Origin: Antedon mediterranea
Taxonomy: Eukaryota; Echinodermata; Crinoidea; Comatulida; Antedonidae
NCBI RefSeq assembly: GCF_964355755.1
Contig: NC_092671.1
Location: forward strand, 7,079,001 to 7,143,000
Length of the DNA stretch: 64,000 nt
Direction: 5' to 3'
Shown: in pieces, positions 28,801 to 39,381 of the stretch
How the letters are laid out: every line of letters starts with the position of its first letter
Numbering within the stretch: the stretch's first letter is position 1
Notes under the pieces: model-generated
Databases searched by the model: none
The model's input: the letters and a program-made list of their open reading frames with translations, nothing else
Told to the model about the DNA's origin: nothing
Position numbers and translations under genes: made by a program

Positions 28801-31800
28801 GCGCTACGCACGTAATTGTATTGCCATATGATGATTTATGCCCTGAAATTTATGAGTACCAAATTTTATTTAATTGTGATTCATGGTTGTGAAGATATGA
28901 TTACAAACGTGATTTCGTTAAATCGTGCGTAGACCGCGTAATTTTTTATTGCGCACCGTGAAAACATAACCACATCGATTCCTGGCCATAAGGAATATAC
29001 TGTGAAAAATTGACTTAGCTAGATTAAACTGATATCAAGATAAGGTCAGAAAGCGATAAAACGCATAGTGATACCGGACCGACAGACAGACCGACAGACC
29101 GACCGACCGACCGACATAGTGAACTATAGAGTCGCTTCCATGCGACTAAAAAAAGAAGAAGAAAAGGACTAGGCCTAAGGCATACAAGGAAAGACCAAAC
29201 TTGATAATCCATTGAATGAATAGAGGCAGCAAAAGTATCTAAAAGTGCGATAATAAAGACATTTCAAACATCATTCTTTCAAATTATTATTAAACTGACA
29301 ACATCTGTACTACACCAATGTTCTCATTGATTTCGATGACGGGTTTTGGGTGTTATTTTCATACCACATGAACAATTACATACAGTTTAAAATGACAAGA
29401 ATTTATCAAAATATGTAATGAAATAATTCAACTTAAATAACAGTTAGATGAGTGTTCGTTGAATGTTAATCGTGGGCAACAAATCACTTCACACAACAAT
29501 ATATATACACTCTTGTTATTAATTTATTTTAGGTATTGAGAAATTTTAAACCGCCTAGTGATATACTGGAAACTAGTTACATCAATAGGAATAACTTTGA
29601 AACTTAAGAACTCAACACTTGTTGATGTAAATTGATTTATGTAAGGAAGGTTCCTTTTAAATAAACAAACATACTGCAAGTTGCAAGTTGTATTATTAAA
29701 AAAAACGAGTTGAGTTGGCAGGTTTAAAGAAAGTAGAAAATAGAGACTGAATTTATTATAGAAACATATGACGCTAACGACAACTATTAAAAACATTGAT
29801 GATTGTGAACACAACATTGTAAAGAATAACGAATGATACTATTATAGTAGTGTTAATTAATTGAAAATTATGATAATGACAATGAAATTAATGAAAAAAT
29901 ACATAAACATAGGCCTAAATATGTTTAAAAATAATAAATTAATAAAGCATTGTAATTGGGTGTCTATTTTTATATCTTATTTTGGTTTGTTTTCTACAAT
30001 AAAAGTACATGATAGTAGGTCTCTATATGCTATTCTTTCTATGTATCTTTTCTGGTTTGTTTGTAATAAATCTTTCATGAACAACTTAACATGTTTATTG
30101 CACATAGAACACTTACGTCAAGGGTCGCCAATGCGCACCACCCCCAGCTAGGCCAAATAACAATGTCACAACTTTAATGGAATGTAGCATCCATAGTTAT
30201 TCTATGATATTCAGGCCAATTAAAATAATTGTTCTTACGTCTTAATACGGGTATTTATGAGATTTTTACTGTGCATTATGGGAAATTGGAAAAGGATAAT
30301 AAAACTATTGCATGTAATATTATTATGAATAAAACCACTGTTGAGCATAATACCAAAGAAGCGAAGTAAAAACATGTTTCTCTGCGTGATATAAAGACGC
30401 GCTCTGCCATATTATTTGGAACTTTCATTTTAAGTCCCATTTTTTATACATGGACACATTTAACCATTTATATATTATTTTCGAATTGTGTATATTTTGT
30501 TCAGATCATCAACGTACGGTAGTAAAACTTTTAAGGACATCTTATTGTTTCAGGAGGGAAGTGAAACTAATAATTCACCTGGCTATACAATGATGAAAAC
30601 ATCAGACTTTGTATGATTATTATTGAATGTAATTGTAAATTAATAGTTGTCTGATTGCTTTCATTAGCAATTATACTTGAAGCATCTGGGGTTCAAGTAA
30701 TATGAATGTAGAAGGAGTGCATAAGCGGATCGAGAGTTGTGTTTCATAAATGTCTTCCAGTGATAATAAATTGGCTAACCACTTATAAAGTAATTATGTA
30801 GAGTATGGTTGAAAAGGGTATAGCTAATTCTCCGTGGAACTAACTCACCAGTCGGTCGCAGATGATTTGGTATAAATATATTGGTGGATGGATGATGATT
30901 CAAATAAATTTCAAAAAATGGACACCATTTTCTCGTGGGACATCGGCCACAGAGGTTACCGAAATTGAGATTATTTTTTTAGGGGTAATAACTAAAGGGT
31001 GATTAGTTTTTATTTCCAGGTGTTTTTGTTTTGATGGTGATTTGCACAACTAAACAGCACAAACAGCACAAGCGGCGAAGCCATATTTCTAACGAAATGG
31101 TGAAATCAATCTAATTGCATCGTTTCACTAAAGGCGGCTCATTTAAACATGGTCCATGAAGAATTTGGAGAACATGCCAAAAGGCCACTAGTGTCTAAGC
31201 ATAGAATCTTTTTCAATGACTCTCAGAATTACACACATAGTATCATCACATTAAACTATTGGCTTCATATCCGTTTAATGATTTTTGTAATATTAATTTC
31301 ACATTTATCACACCTCAGAGCCTATAGTGGCGCCATTAAGCGGCATTTCAAATGAAATCAAATTTCTATTTCGATGCTAATTTCCGCGAATTATCTTTAT
31401 TCTACTCTTGTGATTTGGGTTTTGAAAATGCTTAGATGGTACCAACAATTTAATTTAAAATAAAACAGGATAATGCCCAAACGAATGTTTTGGACAACTT
31501 ACATTTTATAATTTAAAAAAAAAGTAGATCATATTATTCAACCAAATTATATTATCTTTATAATTGGACAGTTCGAGTAGATCGAGACTTTTAGCCCAAA
31601 CATACAACGATTATTTCGTATTTCAAATCGATGTTAACATGCGTAATCTGGCTTTAATGGGGAACCTATATTAAAAGCATCAGGAAATTATATGTATGTA
31701 CCTTTAGATGACGATTTGGCTTCTTCCAGAGCGTCCCCTTTTATCTGTATTGTACCTGTATCCGATGCCTCGATAGGACTAGCTGGATGTTTTTCATTTT

Positions 31801-32410
31801 TATCACCTGGTTCAAACACTTGATAAATTGCGACCTCTATATCATTGTCTTCGAACGCCGTTTTAAAAGCATCTGCTGTGAGTGACCAGACATGTTGCGA
31901 TGAAAAGAATATTCCTACTCTTGTAAACTTAAAATTCTGCATAATTTCCACAAAGAATGGCGACATTCTTTCATTTGGAGCAGTTGATCTGGCAAAGTTA
32001 GGGTACTGCTCTTTATCAGAAAGTGCGCTGCTTGAACAAGCCCATGATATCATTGGAATCTGCCAGTGTTTTGCGAGGTAACCGCCTGGTTCGCAGACGA
32101 CACTACAACCTGGTCCAATAAATGCGTCAACAGCAAACTGCTCATACATATCCAAGATGCTAGCTAGTCCTTTTGAGGTATCACAATCGGTATCATTCCA
32201 TATGAAAGTAAACGTATGGCCACCTCTATGAATTGCAGTTAAAGTTAAATCATTGTTGACCTTCTCTACAGCCACGGACATGGCTCCTCCAGAGCGCTTC
32301 CCGACAGGCCAAAATCCATCCCATGGAACCAAAAATCCAAGACGAAATATTTTACCTGAGCATGTTGAAAATACAAATAAGAAACTCAATAAAACTGTCA
32401 CAGGAATCAT
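4884..32410 (-). CDS. Receptor-type (natriuretic-peptide-receptor-like) guanylate cyclase, 21 coding exons
   Basis: Membrane receptor that converts GTP to cGMP when ligand binds outside the cell. Exons on the minus strand: 32410-31702, 25575-25393, 24311-24193, 23994-23859, 23322-23214, 22476-22358, 21962-21884, 21639-21504, 20535-20371, 20098-19994, 19270-19199, 18644-18488, 17702-17553, 17381-17204, 17040-16900, 15368-15245, 14468-14400, 13803-13626, 8281-8183, 5327-5236 and 4928-4884. All junctions are GT-AG with matching phases. They sum to 3,165 bases, or 1,054 residues, close to the usual length of about 1,050. Order of parts: signal peptide (1 to about 19), ligand-binding domain (20 to about 455), transmembrane helix (about 460-482), kinase-homology domain (about 535-800), coiled-coil linker (about 810-850) and cyclase (about 865-1035). 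Metal-binding Asp879 and Asp923, guanine-selecting Glu889 and Cys992, and catalytic Asn999 and Arg1003 are all present. The gene looks intact. The ligand cannot be told from the sequence. Confidence 0.97.
5838..6760. repeat. 34-bp minisatellite, about 27 copies, in cyclase intron 19
   Basis: The unit starts taatgttttcaggggttttg and ends gagagaaatcag; it is 34 bases long. A shorter 33-base variant (ttcaggattttgaggaga) is interspersed in the 3' half. Copies differ by single substitutions such as cagggg, cagagg and caggat, giving several subtypes in blocks. The array sits in the intron between exons 19 and 20. Open frames across it are artefacts of the 33-base units. Confidence 0.95.
7550..7573. 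repeat. (AAT)n microsatellite
   Basis: About eight AAT units lie in intron 19 of the cyclase. The rest of 6770-8180 is AT-rich intron in which I see nothing else. Confidence 0.85.
8439..9127. mobile_element. Long-armed inverted-repeat element (AAGGCCCATTTACACTAG), copy 1, with a nested insertion
   Basis: The ends AAGGCCCATTTACACTAGGG and its inverted partner at 9095-9127 are flanked by TA on both sides (8437-8438, 9128-9129). The inverted similarity continues inward for well over 100 bases. Compared with copy 2 at 16425-16826, this copy has about 281 extra bases at 8616-8896, bordered by the direct repeat ATGATTA. It lies in intron 18 of the cyclase and has no coding capacity. Confidence 0.85.
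8616..8896. mobile_element. 281-bp insertion inside the inverted-repeat element
   Basis: This block is absent from the sister element at 16425-16826. It is bordered by a 7-base duplication, ATGATTA, at 8609-8615 and 8897-8903, as expected for a transposition event. I see no terminal inverted repeats or coding sequence in it, so its class is unknown. Confidence 0.6.
10293..11891. mobile_element. About 1.6-kb noncoding repeat, tandem copy A
   Basis: It begins with ctagaatttaattcgtcact and the palindrome AATTCGTCACTTTGACGAATT, followed by ATAGGTGATCATTT. It ends with the hairpin TAGGTGATCATTT / AAATGATCACCTA. Copy B follows directly and is alike over its length apart from indels. A carries an extra roughly 27-base duplication near its start (10315-10350) and a stretch of gcgcg-rich sequence (11400-11560) missing from B. 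No open reading frame is supported. The element lies in cyclase intron 18. Confidence 0.8.
11892..13326. mobile_element. About 1.4-kb noncoding repeat, tandem copy B
   Basis: Head-to-tail partner of copy A with the same 5' cap and the same closing hairpin, ending at gatcaccta. Shared landmarks include atgacgtcatcaaaat, attgggggtcat and cgctcgtatagcgtt-like stretches. A reverse-oriented, diverged fragment of the same family is at about 60090-60300, and a lone 5' cap is at about 62440-62475. Confidence 0.8.
14127..14301. repeat. 25-bp minisatellite, 7 copies, each with an ATGCAAAT octamer
   Basis: Seven head-to-tail units beginning aatatgcaaatgaagatcgt and ending ggcat fill exactly 175 bases. 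Two units carry one substitution each. Every unit has a perfect ATGCAAAT, the binding octamer of POU-domain factors. It sits in the 0.6-kb cyclase intron between exons 17 and 18. There are no unique spacers, so it is not CRISPR-like. Confidence 0.95.
16425..16826. mobile_element. Inverted-repeat element (AAGGCCCATTCACACTAG), copy 2
   Basis: Ends AAGGCCCATTCACACTAGGA and the inverted partner near 16795-16826 are flanked by TA on both sides. The arms are about 180 bases each. This is the uninterrupted version of the 8439-9127 element. It lies in cyclase intron 15. Confidence 0.85.
18729..18896. mobile_element. Miniature element, TTGGTTCCCACTAG family, copy 1
   Basis: 168 bases with inverted ends AAGCTTGGTTCCCACTAG and AAGCGTGTTTCCCACTAG (the latter on the other strand) and TA on both sides. 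Internal palindromic halves carry CGCAACGCAAG and ACCAATGACAAGC. It lies in the intron just upstream of cyclase exon 12. Confidence 0.85.
19418..19599. mobile_element. Miniature element, TTGGTTCCCACTAG family, copy 2
   Basis: Near-identical to the element 0.7 kb away, with ends AAGCTTGGTTCCCACTAG and CTAGTGGGAACCACGCTT. It contains a short block (gttagcaatcacaagc) missing from copy 1. Lies between cyclase exons 10 and 11. Confidence 0.85.
19650..19800. mobile_element. Miniature element, same family, diverged copy 3
   Basis: The ends are weaker (tgcttggtgctcagtagaga) but the inner arms (acgcaacgcaaggacgtaag, and the inverted tgcgttgcgtctacgtcc) are clear. It lies 50 bases from copy 2. Confidence 0.7.
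21884..21962 (-). other. Transmembrane exon (exon 7) of the guanylate cyclase
   Basis: The 79-base exon encodes an uninterrupted hydrophobic helix beginning [20 protein letters not shown], followed by the basic residues expected on the inner side at the next junction (YR|NRLYERE). Acceptor TTACACAG and donor CAG|GTAATC are clear. Confidence 0.93.
22190..22343. mobile_element. Miniature element, same family, diverged copy 4
   Basis: Internal arms tgcaacgcaagaacgtagac and tgcacttacgtccctagtca face each other around the usual centre. The right end (ctctagtgggtaagc) nearly abuts the donor side of cyclase exon 6 at 22358. Confidence 0.65.
25040..25242. mobile_element. Miniature element, same family, copy 5
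   Basis: The left end AAGCTTGGTTCCCACTAGAG follows a TA. The right end is cut short after TTCTAGTGGGA. The core is diverged. It lies in cyclase intron 2, about 150 bases past exon 2. Confidence 0.65.
27720..28420. repeat. Purine-rich, strand-asymmetric tract in cyclase intron 1
   Basis: For about 700 bases the plus strand is dominated by purines (aagaaggaaagaag, gaggaaaaaagaattggagg, agagagaggagaaac). The transcript strand of the cyclase gene is therefore pyrimidine-rich here. Phrases such as gaatga-aga and aattagaa recur, as in a badly decayed tandem repeat. Two long minus-strand frames here encode only low-complexity Ser/Phe/Leu chains and are not genes. Confidence 0.6.
28432..29150. mobile_element. 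CCGA-repeat-ended element, long copy
   Basis: The left end reads aacaaggccatatagatagc then gcagtcgcgtgc, followed by accgaccaaccgaccaac. The right end has a longer (CCGA)n run, then catagtgaactatagagtcg and ccatgcgact. The interior shares cgtgctcgtataacgt with the 1.5-kb repeats at 10.3-13.3 kb. Short copies lacking the interior are at 33131-33232, 35073-35170 and 35762-35882. No coding sequence. Confidence 0.65.
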
Positions 32411-33130
32411 GTCTTTTTTCCCCTCAATTTTTAAACAAACTGCAGATCGATTTTATCCAGTAGATGATGTCCTGTAGTGCTTTTGATTACGCAGATGATG
32501 ATAAACAATATAACTATATAGTTGAAAATACCGGACAACATACTGTAAAGTCGCACGCGTTATCAGTGCGATCATATCACTCACAATGAATGGTACAATT
32601 TAATCTAATGAACAACAGAAATGGATCATCTTGGTAAACACTATTTATCCGAACACCTTACACAGGTAATCAATTAGTAGGAGCGAGAAAACTATAGTGG
32701 AGTAGTTTTCCGTGTATACAGAGGTTTCAAATAACGTTGAATATTTAAATTATTATCTAAATGAGGCTGCATACCGGATATAGAAAGTCTACAAGGAAAA
32801 AATCGAAGTAGGCCGTGCAAATAAAATTACGCACGTTCAGTTTTACAACACAGTAATAAATCATAACTATGTCTCGTCTGCTAATGTTTGCCGTAGGCTT
32901 GTAGCTCGGATAGTAAAACAATCAATCCAGTATTATATAACAAGCAATAAAATATTTGAAAGGTTAAAATCAATTAATAAAAGATAATTACTAACACCAG
33001 TTGTAGTGTGAACAATTGAGTTTTGTGAATAAATAAACGTACTGTGGACTGCCTAGTTACGGTCAATGTATAGATGGCGCTAACCTACAGTATAAGAAAC
33101 GTCTCCAAAACGGTTAATGAAATGACAAAC

Positions 33131-33232
33131 CACAGTTTCACTATGTCGGTCGGTCGGTCTGTCGGTCCGGTATCACTATGCGTTTTAGCACGCGACTTAT
33201 GGCTGTTGGCCTTCTTTGAATTCGAAGTTCGA
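33131..33232. mobile_element. CCGA-repeat element fragment (reverse orientation)
   Basis: Reads tcactatgtcggtcggtcgg, then gtatcactatgcgttttagc, then acgcgacttatggctgttgg; the reverse of the motifs at 28432-29150. Confidence 0.6.
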
Positions 33233-33470
33233 CAGTGGTTCTTGGCGCCCGCTATTCTTATTTCCCAGGTCTAGCCAAACAGATTTATTTACGAAGATTT
33301 TTTCCCGTATCATTTATATACAACAAGGATTTGTTAAATAAATTAGGACAAATGAATAACAAAATCATCAATAAATAGGTTAATGTCCCCATGTATATTG
33401 TGGGCACAAGATATATGTTTACCAGCAAAATTTCCCCAGGTTCAGATTTACAGAGGCAGACAGTAGGTTA

Positions 33471-33851
33471 AAGGTCAATTTACACAGAAGCGGTAACGGT
33501 AAACGGTAACTGGAAAACAGAAATGTAGAAACATGATATTACTTTACACATTTACACAAAACGCGGAGCGGACGGGTGAGCTCAGGATATATATTCTACG
33601 TGGGACACTGCACGCGGTTTTCCGCTTAAGCGTGGTTCCCACTAGCGCCGCAACGCAAGGACGTAACGCAACGCAAGTGAATTGACCAATCACAAGCGAT
33701 GGCTTATTCGCTTGTGATTGCTAACTGTCTATAACTTCGGTTGTCATTGGTTAAAACGCTTGCAAATAACGCTTGTTTACGTCCTTGCGTTACGTTCTAG
33801 TGGGAACCACGCTTTACCGTTACCGCACGTACGTCTGTGTAAATTGGCCTT
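33471..33851. mobile_element. Inverted-repeat element interrupted by a second element
   Basis: Outer ends AAGGTCAATTTACACAGAAG and its inverted partner (ctgtgtaaattggcctt, ending at 33851) surround a full TTGGTTCCCACTAG-family element at 33629-33814. The outer right arm resumes at ccgttaccgc straight after the inner element. The outer family resembles the AAGGCCCATTTACAC elements in its first bases. Confidence 0.75.
33629..33814. mobile_element. Miniature element, TTGGTTCCCACTAG family, copy 6 (inner)
   Basis: Ends agcgtggttcccactagcgc and ctagtgggaaccacgctt; TA on both sides (33627-33628, 33815-33816). It is inverted relative to copies 1 and 2 and inserted within another element, which dates it as the younger of the two. 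Confidence 0.8.
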
Positions 33852-35072
33852 TGGGCTCCGGTAACACTTTTGCTTTTTTATGAAATATAAATCTGTGCAA
33901 GAACATAGTGAAATAACTAGTAAAAAAAGTGGCGATACAGTATTTTTTCCTAATGTTAAAATATAGGAAATTCATGAAAATTTATAAATTGATGTCAATT
34001 TAGGACATTTTTAAAAAGTAAATTTTAGTTACCAACGCACTATTTTATACTCCAAATAGTTATCTGGTTATCAATTGCAAGTCATTGGATATCAGTAAAA
34101 TTCACCTAACTTAATATAAAACATTTTCAAAGGGGAACTTATTTCACGACGCTCGTTCTGCTTCACCGCTGTATAATTGTGGTTATTATCAATGTCCCGG
34201 AGCTATCCTTTAACAATAGAGCCCATCCCCAATTTTATACAGCAGACCTAGATAAAAAGATAAGACTGATTCAGCCAACAATTGAGCGACAAAGCCGGGT
34301 TAAACTTTCAACCTGTACACACACTTACTATACCATTTTGTCTGCGTTGACAATAACACATTTTGTTATTATTCCACATAACAATAAAAGTGTAATGACA
34401 TGGATTACAGCCTCATGGGAAATTTAAGTTCAATAACAAGTTTCGATAGAAATTTAGCGTTTCAATGAAATGCTTGTGTGGGAGAGAGAGTGCTGACGTG
34501 TTTGCAAAACCGCCATAATAATCTTTGTTGTTGTTGATTAGTATTACCTTTATCTATATGCTTGTCTATTTAAAAATACTAACATGTTATTATCCATTCA
34601 ACACTAGAACAGATATAACAATAATCATATTATTCATAACTGGAAGAACGGAAGGGATCACAATCCATGATTAGTTTTATAATATATTAAGATCTGCTAA
34701 CACAGCCTACGCAAATATTGAGGATTTTAATTGTAGTGGGCCTACGAAAGTTGATAAAACTATCTGCGCGCCCCTGGATTTATACTCCCATCATTTAAAA
34801 AAATTATATTTCGGCATGTAAACAATTAGAGTTGAATTACAACAACAAATTTAATAATGTTGAACATAACTATACTGTTATAGCTGTGCTGCAATCTGTG
34901 TTTCAAACATGTTTAATGTTATACAACAAGTTCATCATTACAACTGCTGCTGAGCTACGACGACCGAAAAGTCCATTAACCGAAATGTGAAATAAAGTAA
35001 ACAAAGATCTAACAAAAAATAATGTTCTCTAAATATGTATACAAAAATATGACACACGCAAAAGTACGTGCA

Positions 35073-35170
35073 ACGCGACTCTACAGCTCACCATGTCGGT
35101 CGGTTGGTCGGTTGGTAAACACTAACTCAAATTTGAGCACGCGACTGTAGCCATGTATATGGCCTTGTTA
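35073..35170. mobile_element. CCGA-repeat element, short copy (reverse)
   Basis: acgcgactctacagctcacc, then (GGTC/GGTT)n, aaacactaactcaa, then agcacgcgactgtagcc and atatggccttgtta. It ends about 75 bases before the first esterase-like start codon. Confidence 0.7.
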
Positions 35171-35246
35171 GAAAATAGAATCATTCAACCATGTAGGTTG
35201 TGAATAGAAAAAAAAATAATTCTCGAAAAATTCAGTTGCAGTTTTA

Positions 35247-38200
35247 ATGATCAAGATGAAAGTCCATATATTGTGTCGTTTACTGCTTGCCGTAGTTGGA
35301 GTTATGGGTTTATATGACGAATACCCACAAGTTACAACTACGAATGGTGATATTTTTGGTGAAAGAATATATTATTCTGAAGATAAATATTTAAACTACA
35401 GCGGCTATTTCAACCACTTTAAAGGTATTCCTTATGCTAAGCCTCCAGTTGGTGACCTTCGTTTTCGTCCTCCTGAACCAGCAGAACCATGGTCAGAATC
35501 AACCTACAATGCAACTTACTACAGAAATGCATGTACTCAACGAATAGGGGTGGGTAATGAAGAATCACTAGCTGAAGATTGTTTGTACCTCAATGTACTG
35601 GTACCAGAGAATGTAAGTTTATCAATTGTTCTGAGAATCCAATATAATTTAACTGTAAATTACACTGTTAAGTTAATACTTAGTCTTAGTAAATCATGTA
35701 TTTCTCTATGGTAAATATAGTACGGTATGCACGCTTTCCCCTTATCTCAAGAAAAATAGAAATAAAAAGAGAACAAGGCCATATAAATGGCTGCAGTCGC
35801 GTGCTCAAGTTAGTGTTTACCGACCGACCGACCAACCGACCGACATAGTGAGTTGTAGAGTCGCGTTGCACGTACGCGACCAAAAAAGAGAATGTTTGAT
35901 AGTGCTAATGCTTGGTTCCCACTTCTTGAACGCAACGTAATTACGTAAGCGCGCATAATCACGACGCAATGAATCATTCGAACTGTCGCTTGTGATTTGT
36001 AAAGTCACTTGCGTTATAACCTACGTAGTTGTTGCGTCTAAGAGAACCAAAGCTTAAGAATCTTCGGAAATCTCAATGGTCGTAGAAAAAAAATGATTAT
36101 ACTGCTAGGCCTATTCTGTATATAATTGAGATGTTCAAAAAGGGTAGACCAAAGACATACAAACAATGTCTGATTCATGTTTTGTGTGTGTTTAAAGCTA
36201 ACTGATGCCGCAACAGTCTTGGTTTGGATTCATGGTGGGCAATATAGGTTTGGAACCGGCTCTGATCTTAGGTACTATGGCGTTCCATTAGTAGCAGCGG
36301 CTGGAGGTGACGTCGTCTACGTCACAATGAACTACAGATTAGGTGTTATGGGATTCCAAACTACGGGTATGTATACCATCATAATATGATTCATATCAGG
36401 TAAATTACTCAGACACAACCCAAATCCACTTGTCTATTAGACAAGACCTATATCAATGAGTCGTTGCGAATAGTAATTGTTGATCCTGTTTAAATTATTA
36501 ACATTTTCCAAATAAATAATGTGGAGCTTTAGAGTGTAGGATTTATATTCAAATATACTTCATATTTCTATGCTATAAAGGGGATGATGTGTCTCCAGGT
36601 AACTACGGCCTAATGGACCAACGCATGGCACTGGAATGGATTCAAGAAAATATCAAAGGTATAATATTTATTCGGCAAGTTTAAAATGTACATAACAATT
36701 TTTTCCAACAAAATCGCATTGTAACGGTAAATATTATTATGATTTTAACAACTTTGGAAAAATAAATCCCTGATTTGAAGGCAGCTTAATAGACAATGTA
36801 TACCATAAACAACAACGTCAAAATTATATCGCAATACTTGAGAGTATATTGTTGTGAACACAATGATACAAAAAGTAAAACGCGAAAGAGCGTAACAAGG
36901 TCAAGGACGTCTATGCAAAACTTTAGAAAACCATTATACAGTATGAATTGTCGCATTGAGTAAGATAGAATGGGATGACATTAGTAGACATAATACATAA
37001 TCCGTATTTATTTTCTAAATTCAACACCCACGAGACAACTGTCTTGTTATGAAATACATGCAAACAATCGCCTGGATCTAGAATCCACGAAAAAGGGGTG
37101 CCAAGGAATAAGTGAAGTGAGAATGCACCATGTCCCCGCATGTACAAAATGAATTAAAATGACATAGGCTGTAGGTCCTAGGTTGAGGTAGAGCATCCTA
37201 ATATTTTATCTTACAGCTTTTGGTGGTGACCCTGAGAAAGTAACAATCTTTGGTCTAAGCTCAGGATCAAGCAGTATAACCGCGCAGATATTGAACTCTC
37301 CAGAATCAGATCTCTTTCAAAGAGTAATACTACAGGTAGGCACATGTGGATGATTTTCGTATAAAGTAACTCGCGTAGTAGAATTGTAAAAAACAGTTGA
37401 CCATACTGTAATACATATGCCACACTACCCGAATCGTACTCACATTTAGAGTTTAAAAGATCCATATATCTAGTTGTGCTTCAAACATAAAAAAACATTC
37501 TCCCTGATGACACCTGACATCACATAACATGCACAGCTTTTTTTTGTAAAATCGAAAATGTACATTAGTAGGCATAATGAAGGATTTAAATAACACACAC
37601 GAAATGTTTTGAACGTTTGATCAACATTTTTCATAGAGTGGTTCAGTTTTTGACTCGTCCACACTGATAGAACTCAACATATCACGTGCTATTGACGTTA
37701 ATAAACAAGTAGCTTCCATATTAGGATGTGAGACCGAGTCGTCAACATTGATGGTTGCTTGTATGCGCAGTGCCAGTGTAAACGATATACTAGAAGCAGA
37801 ATATGAGGTGAGCTTTTAGTACAAGGGTAACTACTAGAATATTTCACTGGTGACGTAATTAGATTATGTAAAAACGCACTGACAGTGACATCTAGACGCA
37901 CTTCAACTACATGGTAAAACCCGTTTTCGTATATTCTGCTCTCTTCTGATAGAATCATCTTTTAATTGAGATTTGAAGGGAGTTTTAAGCTCTATCTACA
38001 CTATTAAACTAGAACAAAAATTGTGATGTGCCCAAATATGGTAGTGATAATATGTCATAAATGGGCATATCAATTGTTTTCTGTCACATAAATGTTGATA
38101 GTGTAGAGCATTATACAGTATGTAATATTTTATTTATTTTTAAAGGTTGAGGAACGTTATGCATCCCCTCGGTCAAGCACTATTCTATTTTATCCAGTAA

Positions 38201-39381
38201 TTGACGGGAAGTTTATTCCTGACACACCGGATAATCTCATAAAAAGAGGAGATTTTAAGAAAGTTGACGTGATTCTTGGCGTCAATGAGGATGAAGCTGG
38301 TACATGGTTGTCTCGAGTCTTTGAAGCAGAAACACTATCTATGGAAGAACCGCCACTTTTGAATAAAACTTATTTCACTGATCTATTGAAATATGTCTAT
38401 GGAAATGGAAACATGCTTTATATAGATTCAATTAAACAGGAATACACAGATTGGGAGTATGCGGATGACCCATACTATAATTACATTGACTCTTGGGTAA
38501 GAGTCAATTCCGATGCGTTGTATCATTGTCCAATTGATGTTACAGCTCGGGTGTTTGCTGAAGCTGGACAAAGTGTCTTCCGATATGTAAATACCCATAT
38601 CCCGTCAATATATGTAGGACACAGAATGCCTGCTCCAGAATGGCACGGTGTAACACATTTCCAAGAGGCAGCTTTTGTTTTTGGATTTCATTTTAATTCA
38701 CTAATTGATTTCAACAATACAGAGGAAGAAAGAATAATGTCGGTGAAGGTAATGCGCTACTGGACAAACTTTGCAAAAACAGGGTAATAATTTAATTTCA
38801 TCAGTTTAACCGAAACATCCATAATATTTAGGAGAAAATAAATTAAACATTAATTGATTTATTTTTGTAGTAATCCAAATACGGCAGAACCAAACGTGAC
38901 AAACGTAGCAGAACCATGGCCTCTGTTTACCGTTCCAGGCTTGGAATACAAAGAGTTGTCACCAGAAATGGAGAACAATCGAGCCTATGATGCAAGGGAA
39001 TGCTCCTTCTGGGCCAATTACGTGCCAAAGCTGTTATTTTATACAGGTAATTAATCAAAAGGCACATAGGGCCTACTTGTTTCGCCATTTTCCGCCATGT
39101 AGCAAACGATAGCTATAGGTACAAACACATCTGCCAACTCGGTATGTACACTTAAAGTTCGCAGAATTACATCTAACATCTTGATCTAATAATGATTTTA
39201 TCATTTCACATATCCATATAAAGCAATTACGTGAGTGATAAGGCCTCATATTTTATTTGCAGAGGATCTTTCAGAATTGGAAGAGGACTGGCGAAACAGT
39301 TATTATGACTGGAAGGACGAGTTGGACGAATGGCAGACAGTCTTTGATGAATACAAAGCCGCGACCGAACCATGTAATTAG
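35247..39381 (+). CDS. Cholinesterase-like alpha/beta-hydrolase with C-terminal T (tetramerisation) peptide, paralogue 1
   Basis: Predicted secreted carboxylesterase-family protein of 611 residues. Exons: 35247-35612, 36198-36366, 36581-36658, 37217-37335, 37637-37807, 38146-38783, 38871-39046, 39263-39381; all GT-AG with matching phases. The signal peptide (KVHILCRLLLAVVGVMG) is followed by [21 protein letters not shown] and EDCLYLN. Catalytic triad: Ser219 (GLSSG), Glu351 (VNEDEAG) and His472 (GVTH). The last exon encodes [10 protein letters not shown]...EWQTVFDEYK...C, the Trp/aromatic spacing and final Cys of the cholinesterase tetramerisation tail. Oddities: no Trp in the choline-binding omega loop, which is shortened; HGGQ where HGGG or YGGG is usual; Leu in place of the Glu before the Ser. 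So it is unlikely to be a true acetylcholinesterase. ATG at 35256 is an alternative start. An AATAAA lies at 39463. Confidence 0.94.
35762..35882. mobile_element. CCGA-repeat element, short copy (forward) in esterase intron 1
   Basis: aacaaggccatataaatggc, then gcagtcgcgtgctc, (CCGA)n, catagtgagttgtagagtcg and cgtacgcgac. It mirrors the copy at 35073-35170, so the first coding exon sits between two opposed copies. Confidence 0.75.
35907..36055. mobile_element. Miniature element, TTGGTTCCCACTAG family, copy 7
   Basis: Left end atgcttggttcccacttctt and right end agagaaccaaagctt are inverted; inner arms cgcaacgtaattacgtaa and tgcgttataacctacg. It lies in intron 1 of the first esterase-like gene. 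Confidence 0.7.
37987..38112. mobile_element. Miniature element, CTACACTATCAAACTAG family, copy 2
   Basis: aagctctatctacactatta at the left and gttgatagtgtagagcatt at the right are inverted. It lies in intron 5 of the first esterase-like gene and shares the core phrase gtgatgtgcccaaatatggt with the element at 4631-4762. Confidence 0.75.

Larger units (their letters stand above)
22358..32410 (-). other. Ligand-binding ectodomain exons 1-6 of the guanylate cyclase
   Basis: Exon 1 (32410-31702) opens with a hydrophobic signal peptide, [19 protein letters not shown]. It carries the periplasmic-binding-fold signature: LGFLVPWDG, then [12 protein letters not shown], then [10 protein letters not shown]. 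Exon 2 starts at 25575 after TTTCCATTACAG rather than at a second AG 15 bases further in. Only the first choice preserves the family stretch [17 protein letters not shown]. Exon 6 holds the membrane-proximal [20 protein letters not shown] segment, comparable to the WPGG...CGFDN stretch of natriuretic peptide receptors. Intron 1 spans 31701-25576, 6.1 kb. Confidence 0.93.
32411..35246. other. Divergent intergenic region between cyclase and first esterase-like gene
   Basis: The two genes start back to back here, so both promoters should lie in these 2.8 kb. I see no convincing TATA or initiator element. The region holds CCGA-element pieces (33131-33232, 35073-35170) and a nested pair of inverted-repeat elements (33471-33851). 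Confidence 0.5.

Noticed and set aside
31845-32477. Plus-strand frames opposite cyclase exon 1
   Set aside because: Shadows of the real minus-strand exon.
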